This document shows, piece by piece, positions 1-5,015 of a stretch of DNA of 7,098 nucleotides. Position 1 is the first letter of the stretch, and every line of letters starts with the position of its first letter. This DNA is from Streptosporangiaceae bacterium. GTDB lineage: Bacteria; Actinomycetota; Actinomycetes; Streptosporangiales; Streptosporangiaceae. The notes under the pieces were generated by a model. The model was given only the letters and a program-made list of their open reading frames with translations. It did not search any database and was not told where the DNA came from. The position numbers were made by a program, and so were the translations under genes. The stretch is from positions 1 through 7,098 of the forward strand of contig JASHYW010000355.1 in NCBI GenBank assembly GCA_030042885.1, in the 5' to 3' direction.

Positions 1-16
1 GGTGACTTCAGCCAAC

Positions 17-22
17 AGGAGG
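17..22 (+). promoter_or_regulatory. Shine-Dalgarno deciding the HTH gene start
   Basis: AGGAGG with a 5-nt spacer (tgcat) precedes GTG at 28. It excludes the upstream GTG at 22, which would overlap the site itself. Confidence 0.75.
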
Positions 23-27
23 TGCAT

Positions 28-252
28 GTGGCCGAGACCCTCAAGAAAGGTACCCGTGTGACCGGCGTGGATCGCAGCAAGCTGGCGACGCAGCTCGGCA
101 AGAGGTACGACTCCGGAGAGAGCATTCGTTCCCTGGCGGCCTCGACTGGAAGGTCATACGGCTTCGTCCACCGGATTCTCACCGAGACCGGGGTGACGCT
201 GCGCGGGCGTGGTGGCGCGACCCGCAGAAGCAAGGCCAAGGTCAAGCACTAA
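28..252 (+). CDS. Small basic helix-turn-helix protein (actinobacterial type)
   Basis: This encodes a 74-residue, strongly basic protein beginning VAETLKKG (read as MAETLKKG). Residues about 30-52 form a helix-turn-helix (GESIRSLAASTGRSYGFVHR), with S43-Y44-G45-F46-V47-H48 in the likely recognition helix. The RGRGG stretch (59-63) and a Lys/Arg-rich tail follow, which fits non-specific DNA contact. Small proteins with this pattern are widespread in actinobacteria and are annotated only as HTH-domain proteins or putative regulators; target and role are not known from sequence. The start is GTG at 28, because AGGAGG at 17-22 sits 5 nt before it; the in-frame GTG at 22 overlaps that Shine-Dalgarno and is unlikely. 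The promoter lies outside the window. Identity as an HTH protein is firm, function is not. Confidence 0.88.
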   Translation: MAETLKKGTRVTGVDRSKLATQLGKRYDSGESIRSLAASTGRSYGFVHRILTETGVTLRGRGGATRRSKAKVKH

Positions 253-305
253 AGACCACGCCAGGTGGCGCCGGCCCGGACCGTGGAGCCTCATGCCCGC
301 TCCGT

Positions 306-328
306 CTGCCGGGACCCCGCCCGGACAG
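306..328 (+). terminator. Possible hairpin terminator after the HTH gene
   Basis: CTGCCGGG (306-313) can pair with CCCGG-a-CAG (320-328), giving an 8-bp stem with one bulged A and a 6-nt loop, 53 nt after the HTH stop codon. No U-tract follows, which is common for actinobacterial terminators but makes the call weak. It lies before the candidate promoter of the next gene. Confidence 0.3.
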
Positions 329-344
329 CCGCCCGGAAACCTGC

Positions 345-372
345 TTGGGGGTTCGCTGCTAGCTGATAGCTT
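345..372 (+). promoter_or_regulatory. Candidate promoter of the ABC exporter gene
   Basis: TTGGGG (345-350) and TAGCTT (367-372) are separated by 16 bp and resemble -35 and -10 hexamers of a housekeeping sigma factor. Transcription would start near 379, leaving a leader of about 40 nt. Both hexamers are only partial matches, so this is a suggestion. Confidence 0.3.
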
Positions 373-420
373 TCCTGCCGGCACGGGAACCAAATACCAC
401 CCCGGGAGGTTTCCCTGGTC

Positions 421-2325
421 ATGTACGGCCGGGCGAACATGGGCATGATTCGGTCCTTCAGGCAGGACCCCACGGTGACGCAGCAGAAGCTGAAGCCGGG
501 CACCGTGCACCGGATCATCGGCTACGCCAAGCCGTACAAGCTGTGGCTGACGCTCTTCATGATCGCCACCATCTTCGACTCGCTCATCACCGTGGTGAAC
601 CCGCTGCTGCTCCGGGACATCATTGACAAGGGCATCCTGCCCCGCAACGAGGCGATCGTGCTCGGGCTCGCCGGAGCGGTTGCGGCGGTCGCGCTGTTCG
701 ACGCCTTCCTCGGGTTTGTCATCCGCTGGTACTCCGCACGGATCGGTGAAGGGCTCATCTATGACCTGCGCACCCAGGTGTTCAGCCACGTGCAGGAACA
801 GCCCATCGCCTTCTTCACCAGGGCGCAGACCGGGTCGCTAGTCTCCCGTCTCAACAGCGACGTGCTCGGCGCGCAGCAAGCGATCACCTCGACGATGGCC
901 TCCGTGGTCTCGAACATCCTCACCACGGGTACCATCCTGGTGACGATGTTCCTGCTGTCCTGGCAGATCAGCCTCATCGCACTGGTGCTGATCCCGCTGT
1001 TCCTGCTGCCCGCCAGGAGGGTGGGCCGCAAGCTGCAACGCCTCACCCGCGAATCGATGCAGCTTGACGCCGCCATGGGCTCGACGATGACCGAGCGTTT
1101 CAACGTGGCAGGCGCGATGCTGGTCAAGCTATTCGGTCGGCCCCGCGAGGAGTCAGAGGTATTCGCCGAGCGAGCCGGCCGGGTCCGTGACATCGGCGTC
1201 GTCCAGGCGATGTACGGCCAGGTGTTTTTCATCTCGCTGACGCTGCTGGCCGCGCTCGCGACCGCGGTGGTTTACGGGCTGGGCGGCAGCCTGGTCATCA
1301 ACGGCGTGCTGCAGATTGGCACCCTGGTGGCGCTGTCTCAGCTGCTGACCAGGGTCTACGCCCCCATCGCGCAGCTGTCCAACGTGCAGATCAGCGTGAT
1401 GACGGCACTGGTCAGCTTCGACCGGGTCTTCGAGGTGCTCGACTTGAAGCCGCTGATCGCGGAGAGCCCCGACGCGGTAGTCCTGCCGGCCCGGGTTCCC
1501 GGCCCCGATGGCGGCAGTGTCGCGCCCGAGATCGAGTTCGACGACGTGTCGTTCCGCTACCCGACGGCGGCCGAGGTGTCGCTCGCGTCGCTGGAGTCGA
1601 TCGCGCTGCCCGCACCCGAGCGCCCGGCCTCCCCAAACGGGGTCCTGCACCGGGTGAGCTTCCGCGCGCCCTCCGGCCAGCTGACCGCGCTGGTCGGACC
1701 GTCCGGCGCGGGCAAGACCACGATCACCGCCCTGGCGGCGCGGCTGTATGACCCGAACGACGGCACGGTGCGGATCGGCGGCTACGACATCAGGGACGTC
1801 ACCCTCGAGTCGCTGCACGACGTGGTCGGCGTGGTCACCCAGGACGCGCACCTGTTCCACGACACGATCCGGGCCAACCTCACCTACGCGCGGCCCTCGG
1901 CGACCGAACTCGAGCTCATCCAGGCCTGCGAGGCCGCCCAGATCTGGGACCTGATCGAGGGCCTGCCCGACGGCCTGGACACCGTGGTCGGCGACCGGGG
2001 CTACCGGCTGTCCGGCGGTGAGAAGCAGCGCGTCGCCGTGGCCAGGCTGCTGCTGAAGGCGCCGTCGGTGGTGGTGCTCGACGAGGCGACGGCGCACCTG
2101 GATTCCGAGTCAGAGTCCGCCGTGCAGCGAGCGCTGAAAACGGCGCTCGCGGGCCGGACGTCACTGGTGATTGCGCACCGGCTGTCCACCATCAGGGAAG
2201 CCGACCAGATCCTGGTGGTCGATGAGGGCCGGATCATCGAGCGCGGCACGCATTCGGAGCTCCTGGCCGCCGACGGGCTGTACGCCGACTTGTACCACAC
2301 CCAGTTCGCCAGCCAGGCGGCCTGA
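421..2325 (+). CDS. ABC exporter half-transporter (fused membrane and ATPase domains)
   Basis: This is a 634-residue type IV (MsbA/multidrug-like) ABC exporter subunit, of the usual size for a half-transporter that works as a dimer in the cytoplasmic membrane. Six membrane segments are visible at roughly 41-61, 80-103, 158-179, 182-200, 265-287 and 295-312. The nucleotide-binding domain (about 370-634) has an A-loop Tyr380, Walker A GPSGAGKTT (426-434), Q-loop Gln474, signature LSGGEKQ (530-536), Walker B VVVLDE (550-555, catalytic Glu555) and switch His586, so it should be ATPase-competent. An insert of about 25 residues (381-406) lies between the A-loop and the next strand. Start at 421 is favoured because GGGAGG (404-409) lies 11 nt upstream; in-frame ATGs at 439 and 445 give shorter products and cannot be excluded. 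Nothing in the sequence fixes the substrate. It stands alone on its strand and converges with the sulfotransferase gene. Confidence 0.95.
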   Translation: MYGRANMGMIRSFRQDPTVTQQKLKPGTVHRIIGYAKPYKLWLTLFMIATIFDSLITVVNPLLLRDIIDKGILPRNEAIVLGLAGAVAAVALFDAFLGFVIRWYSARIGEGLIYDLRTQVFSHVQEQPIAFFTRAQTGSLVSRLNSDVLGAQQAITSTMASVVSNILTTGTILVTMFLLSWQISLIALVLIPLFLLPARRVGRKLQRLTRESMQLDAAMGSTMTERFNVAGAMLVKLFGRPREESEVFAERAGRVRDIGVVQAMYGQVFFISLTLLAALATAVVYGLGGSLVINGVLQIGTLVALSQLLTRVYAPIAQLSNVQISVMTALVSFDRVFEVLDLKPLIAESPDAVVLPARVPGPDGGSVAPEIEFDDVSFRYPTAAEVSLASLESIALPAPERPASPNGVLHRVSFRAPSGQLTALVGPSGAGKTTITALAARLYDPNDGTVRIGGYDIRDVTLESLHDVVGVVTQDAHLFHDTIRANLTYARPSATELELIQACEAAQIWDLIEGLPDGLDTVVGDRGYRLSGGEKQRVAVARLLLKAPSVVVLDEATAHLDSESESAVQRALKTALAGRTSLVIAHRLSTIREADQILVVDEGRIIERGTHSELLAADGLYADLYHTQFASQAA

Positions 2326-2338
2326 GGCCGCGGCGTGG

Positions 2339-2352
2339 GCTGAGAGCTCAGC
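2339..2352. terminator. Weak shared hairpin between convergent genes
   Basis: GCTGA (2339-2343) pairs with TCAGC (2348-2352) around a 4-nt loop, overlapping the sulfotransferase stop codon and 14 nt after the exporter stop. The hairpin works on either strand. The stem is short and has no U-tract, so this is a low-confidence bidirectional terminator. Confidence 0.2.
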
Positions 2353-3259
2353 TGGCGTAGCCGAGACGGCGGAGTTCCTCGCCGGCGAGCTTGGCGAGCT
2401 GGGCGGTGTCCTCGGTGCCGAGCGCGGGTCCCGGCGGCCGGCGGGAGCGGGCGCGGATACGGGACGTGCGGGCCTCATCGCGGATCTGGGCGGCCGGCAC
2501 GGTGGTACCGGTGAACCGCGAGAGCTCGGCCAGGACGTCGTCCGGCTTGCTCATCAGGTCCTCGTACCGGATGGTCTTGAGCTGGCCGGCCGGCAGGGTG
2601 TGGTGCAGCCTCGCGGCCAGCCGGACCGACCAGCGCCAGCGCAGCGCGCACCGGCCGGCCGGCGACAAGCGGGGCCAGATCTCGCGGTCGCCCTCCGATT
2701 CGATGCCGAAAAACGGGTTGGGGAACTCGGTGTCCACGTTCACGAAGCTAGGCCGGAACCAGCCCATGACCGCCGGGTCGGCGAGCATGCTGGCCACCAC
2801 GTCCCGGCCGTCCCTGATGACCTGGACGATCCGGGCGTCGGGAAAGGCGTACGTGAGCGCCTCCGCGCAGTAGATGAGGTCCGGGCTCGCATCCCCGAAC
2901 CTCTCAAGTCCCCGCAGTTCCACGCATGGCCCCACGGCATCGGCCGGTAGCCCCGCGGCGGCCCGGCATTCGCGGAAGCATTCCAGGCAGCTGTGCGCGG
3001 TGACCTGCCAGCCTTGCGCGAAGGCATCCCTGATGACGGCGGCGGCCGCCTGCGGACGGCCCTGGTGCATGGACGGCCGCCTGGCGAAGGCGTAGACGGT
3101 GCGCAGCACGCCGGGCTGCCCGATCGTGACGTGAAAGCCTGGGGACGCCTTCAGCGCCCGGCCGATGAGGTCCGCTCCCGAGTGCGGCGCGCCCACCACG
3201 AACACCGGCTGGTGGACGCTGCGGGAGTTGACGATGAGGATGTGACGCGGGGAGGCCAT
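2348..3259 (-). CDS. Sulfotransferase family protein
   Basis: This 303-residue protein carries the layout of PAPS-dependent sulfotransferases, which move a sulfuryl group from PAPS to a hydroxyl or amine acceptor. Residues 19-32 (VFVVGAPHSGADLI) occupy the place of the 5'-phosphosulfate loop, and RIVQVIRDGRDVVASM (143-158) is a good 3'-phosphate-binding element with Arg149 and Ser157. RYEDL (231-235) is also typical of the family, and GDAS (122-125) sits where many members have a GDKTP-like motif. The loop is unusual: His26 replaces the common Arg and Ala29-Asp30 replace the Thr/Ser pair, so activity is less certain than the fold. A Cys cluster, C91-x2-C94-x3-C98, lies in a helical part. No signal peptide or membrane segment is evident, suggesting a cytosolic protein. 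ATG at 3259 is the only good start, with a weak CAGG-type ribosome site. A GH15-like remnant lies 32 nt upstream on the same strand, probably on the same transcript. Acceptor unknown. Confidence 0.85.
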   Translation of the reverse strand: MASPRHILIVNSRSVHQPVFVVGAPHSGADLIGRALKASPGFHVTIGQPGVLRTVYAFARRPSMHQGRPQAAAAVIRDAFAQGWQVTAHSCLECFRECRAAAGLPADAVGPCVELRGLERFGDASPDLIYCAEALTYAFPDARIVQVIRDGRDVVASMLADPAVMGWFRPSFVNVDTEFPNPFFGIESEGDREIWPRLSPAGRCALRWRWSVRLAARLHHTLPAGQLKTIRYEDLMSKPDDVLAELSRFTGTTVPAAQIRDEARTSRIRARSRRPPGPALGTEDTAQLAKLAGEELRRLGYAS

Positions 3260-3291
3260 GATCGCCTGACAGTCGGTGGGTCCGGATCTTC

Positions 3292-3465
3292 TCAGCCTGG
3301 CACGTTCTGGCGCTCATCCCAGGGGATTCTGGGTCCACGCCGGTGCTCCTCGGCGTGGCCGCCGAGGTTGAGGGCCGTCTGCACCTCTACCGAACCATCG
3401 ACGCAGATGAGCGCCACCGATTGCATGTCGCCGACGATGGCATAGTCCTCGATCCGGCCGGCCAC
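3292..3465 (-). pseudogene. Remnant of a glycoside hydrolase family 15 (glucoamylase/trehalase-like) gene
   Basis: A 57-codon frame opens with GTG at 3465, preceded by AGGAGG with a 4-nt spacer, and ends with TGA at 3292-3294. Its first residues (VAGRIEDYAIVGDMQSVAL, then DGSVE) match the conserved start of GH15 enzymes, typically RIEDYxLIGDxxTAAL followed by DGSIDWLCLPRFDS. After residue 27 the expected WLCLPRFDS is absent and the match stops. The following VQTALNLG could be the far C-terminal helix of the same enzyme, which would mean an in-frame deletion of most of the gene; that part is inference. The tail uses codons rare for this DNA (CAA, GTA, AGA, CCA). Full-length GH15 proteins have about 600 residues with the catalytic glutamates far downstream, so no enzyme activity can remain. 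The start signals survive, and the sulfotransferase begins 32 nt downstream, so the remnant may act as its leader. Alternative: a real small protein of unknown role. Confidence 0.65.
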
Positions 3466-3495
3466 GTGTCCTCCTGGATGGCTGTTCCTGCTGAT

Positions 3496-3501
3496 ACCGT
3501 A
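3496..3501 (-). promoter_or_regulatory. Possible -10 element for the minus-strand remnant/sulfotransferase transcript
   Basis: On the minus strand TACGGT (complement of 3496-3501) has the TAnnnT pattern and lies 30 nt before the GTG at 3465. No convincing -35 is seen. It falls within the short region shared with the divergent lipoprotein promoter. Confidence 0.25.
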
Positions 3502-3519
3502 CTAGTCGCCTGCTGCCCG

Positions 3520-3525
3520 TAGGCT
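3520..3525 (+). promoter_or_regulatory. -10 element of a probable leaderless lipoprotein transcript
   Basis: TAGGCT matches the actinobacterial TAnnnT -10 pattern and ends 6 nt before ATG at 3532, so transcription would start at or next to the start codon. No Shine-Dalgarno is present upstream of that ATG. The -35 region is poor. Confidence 0.45.
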
Positions 3526-3531
3526 GGCCTT

Positions 3532-3921
3532 ATGCGGGTACTACCCGATGTAGTCGGCGACAGTCCCCGGGTCCGGGACCGCCGGATGCTCGCCGCGGGA
3601 ACGGCGGTCGCAGCGGTGATTGCGCTGGCCGGCTGCTCGCAGTTCGACGCCGCGCTCGGGCAGCGGCAGGCCGTCGTCACCTTCCGCAGCGACACGACGG
3701 TCGCGCAGCGGCTGGCCGTGCGCGCGGCCTGCGCCAAGACGCCGTCTGTGACCGCGGAGCCGCTGCCCTCCAACGCGAACTCGCCCTACGTGCTCGAGCA
3801 GGTGATCTACCAGATCAACAAGGCGAGCGACGCGGACGTGGCGCTGCTCGAAGAGTGCTTGTCCAAGTTCCCGTCCGTGGCCGGTGTCACACTGCAGGAC
3901 TCAAGCGACCAAGGGAGCTGA
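3532..3921 (+). CDS. Putative small lipoprotein with conserved-type alpha/beta domain
   Basis: The product has 129 residues. A basic n-region (RVRDRRML), a hydrophobic stretch (19-31) and the lipobox LAGC with Cys35 predict export and lipid attachment, giving a mature domain of about 95 residues on the outer face of the membrane. The mature part alternates a strand (47-52, AVVTFR), a helix (55-68), a strand (88-95), a helix (98-112) and a final strand (115-121). This recalls the small ferredoxin-like extracellular domain of FtsX proteins, though no homology is proven. Cys67 and Cys109, one in each helix, could form a disulfide outside the cell. No Shine-Dalgarno precedes ATG 3532, and TAGGCT 6 nt upstream suggests a leaderless message; ATG at 3586 (Met19) would cut away the n-region and is less likely. 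Similar small lipoproteins occur in actinobacteria without known function. The MBL-fold gene follows after 63 bp with its own promoter. Confidence 0.75.
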   Translation: MRVLPDVVGDSPRVRDRRMLAAGTAVAAVIALAGCSQFDAALGQRQAVVTFRSDTTVAQRLAVRAACAKTPSVTAEPLPSNANSPYVLEQVIYQINKASDADVALLEECLSKFPSVAGVTLQDSSDQGS

Positions 3922-3948
3922 GGCACACCCAGCCGTTTGCGTTTGCGG

Positions 3949-3978
3949 TGGTCACGTCGCTGCGGCCGGTGGTATACC
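3949..3978 (+). promoter_or_regulatory. Promoter of the MBL-fold gene, probably leaderless
   Basis: TGGTCA (3949-3954, 4 of 6 matches to TTGACA) and TATACC (3973-3978) are 18 bp apart. The -10 ends 6 nt before GTG at 3985, placing the transcription start at the start codon. No Shine-Dalgarno precedes that GTG. Confidence 0.5.
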
Positions 3979-3984
3979 GGTCCG

Positions 3985-4758
3985 GTGCGGACCTTGACCG
4001 AGATCGCTCCGGGGGTGCTGGTCGCGACCAGTTCGTATGCCGTGACCACGACGACCGTGGTGGTCGGTTCCTCGGGGGGGTGCCTGGTCATCGACCCGGC
4101 CGTGACCGTGGCTGAGCTTACCGGGCTGGCGCGCGAAATGGCCGCGATGGGGCTGCGGCCCGCGGTCGGCTGGTCGACCCATCCGCACTGGGACCATGTG
4201 CTGTGGAGCCGGGAGCTCGGGGACGCGCCCAGGTATGCCGCGCCCTCGGCCATCGTCATCGCCGAGACCGAACGGGACGGCATCCTCGACGGCGTGCGGC
4301 GGGCCGCGCCGGGTCACGACCTGGAACTGGTGGGGCGGATGCGATCGCTGGACGCCATGGCCATCCCGTGGGACGGGCCGGAGGCCCGGCTGATCGTCCA
4401 CGACGGGCACGCGCCCGGGCACGGCGCGGTGTTCCTCCCCGGCAGCGGCGTCCTGGTCGCCGGGGATATGTGCTCAGACATCGAGATACCGCTGCTGGAC
4501 ACCGTCGCGGCGGATCCGCTCAGCGACTACCGCACGGGGATCGAACGGCTGGCCTCGGTGGCCGGCGTCCGCCAGGTGGTGCCGGGACACGGGCACGTCG
4601 GGGACGCCGGGGAACTGCGCAGGCGGCTCGGCCTGGATGCGGCCTATCTGGACGCCGTGGCGGCCGGGAAGCCGGCCGGCGACCCGCGGCTGACGGCGGA
4701 TTCCCCGGACTGGATACGGACCACGCACGAGCAGCAGGTCCGGTACTTCCAGCGGTAG
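3985..4758 (+). CDS. MBL-fold (metallo-beta-lactamase superfamily) hydrolase
   Basis: From GTG 3985 the protein has 257 residues and begins (M)RTLTEIAPGVLVATS, a usual opening for the superfamily. The metal-binding set is complete: HPHWDH (66-71, ligands His66, His68, Asp70, His71), His146 in HAPGHG, Asp161 in VAGDMCSD, and His202 in VPGHGH. It should therefore bind two metal ions and hydrolyse an ester, thioester, amide or phosphoester; the sequence does not say which. No signal peptide is seen, so it is likely cytosolic and more like glyoxalase II-type or quorum-lactonase-type relatives than a secreted beta-lactamase. The frame is open upstream to a TTG at 3937, but that would add a basic 16-residue segment overlapping the promoter, and the spacing of TATACC favours 3985 as a leaderless start. 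A run of seven G (4074-4080) is read in frame. A hairpin lies just after the stop. Confidence 0.9.
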   Translation: MRTLTEIAPGVLVATSSYAVTTTTVVVGSSGGCLVIDPAVTVAELTGLAREMAAMGLRPAVGWSTHPHWDHVLWSRELGDAPRYAAPSAIVIAETERDGILDGVRRAAPGHDLELVGRMRSLDAMAIPWDGPEARLIVHDGHAPGHGAVFLPGSGVLVAGDMCSDIEIPLLDTVAADPLSDYRTGIERLASVAGVRQVVPGHGHVGDAGELRRRLGLDAAYLDAVAAGKPAGDPRLTADSPDWIRTTHEQQVRYFQR

Positions 4759-4764
4759 ATCACC

Positions 4765-4800
4765 CCGTCGCGGATAGGTACTCCCTGATCGCGCCGACGG
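4765..4800 (+). terminator. Probable terminator hairpin after the MBL-fold gene
   Basis: CCGTCG-CG-GAT (4765-4775, with one unpaired G) pairs with ATC-g-CG-c-CGACGG (4788-4800), an 11-bp stem with small bulges and a 12-nt loop, starting 6 nt after the stop codon. No U-tract follows. Its 3' arm runs into the tandem repeat. Confidence 0.4.
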
Positions 4801-4880
4801 CGGCCCGGCGAGGGCTCGCAGGCGCGGGCAGGGTCGCCGACGGCGGCCGGCGACGAGGGCTCGCAGGCGCGGGCAGGATC
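4793..4880. repeat. Two-copy tandem repeat of about 44 bp
   Basis: Copy 1 is 4793-4835 (43 bp) and copy 2 is 4836-4880 (45 bp). Both begin GCCGACGGCGGCC and share AGGGCTCGCAGGCGCGGGCA exactly, differing by a 2-bp length change near the middle and a G/A near the end. It lies between the MBL stop and the AT-rich promoter, outside any supported gene. No function is evident; a local duplication is the simplest reading. Confidence 0.85.
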
Positions 4881-4944
4881 GTGGACGGCTACCCTCAGCC
4901 CGGCCTCCGTGTGCGGCGGCGGAGCGTTTTCCTATTTTGCCAGC

Positions 4945-4985
4945 TTTATGTATAGTAAATTCCGGTTAGCGATTTCCTATATAAA
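4945..4985. promoter_or_regulatory. Imperfect dyad, probable operator of the ABC uptake operon
   Basis: TATAGTAAAT (4951-4960) and ATTTCCTATA (4972-4981) are inverted copies with one mismatch, separated by 11 bp, so half-site centres lie 21 bp apart, about two helical turns. The match extends outward (TTTA at 4945-4948 with TAAA at 4982-4985) if a TG at 4949-4950 is looped out. A further direct copy of TTTCCTAT lies at 4928-4935. The -10-like hexamers TATAGT (4951-4956) and TATAAA (4980-4985) lie in the arms, so a protein bound here would block the promoter. The regulator is unknown and is not in the window. Confidence 0.6.
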
Positions 4986-5004
4986 CGATAGATATTAGGT
5001 GTTT

Positions 5005-5009
5005 AGGAG
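5005..5009 (+). promoter_or_regulatory. Shine-Dalgarno of the substrate-binding protein gene
   Basis: AGGAG lies 6 nt before ATG at 5016 and supports that start. Confidence 0.8.
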
Positions 5010-5015
5010 AGCACG

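Noticed and set aside
1153..2097. Minus-strand frame of 314 codons opposite the exporter ATPase domain
   Set aside because: It is the GC-bias shadow of a gene with all ABC motifs; its translation is His/Arg/Gly-rich without a domain.
2171..2950. Plus-strand frame of 259 codons at the exporter/sulfotransferase junction
   Set aside because: It overlaps both real genes out of frame and shows no recognisable domain; the minus-strand sulfotransferase has the conserved motifs.
3937..3984. Upstream extension of the MBL-fold protein from TTG 3937
   Set aside because: The 16 added residues are basic and unlike the family, no ribosome site precedes TTG, and the promoter would lie inside the gene.
4074..4080. 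Run of seven G as a possible phase-variation tract
   Set aside because: The frame is intact, the run is short, and such runs are common in DNA of this composition.
4203..4955. Plus-strand frame of 250 codons overlapping the MBL-fold gene and running through the tandem repeat
   Set aside because: The translation is Arg/Gly/Ala-rich low complexity, and the overlapping frame holds a complete metal-binding motif set.
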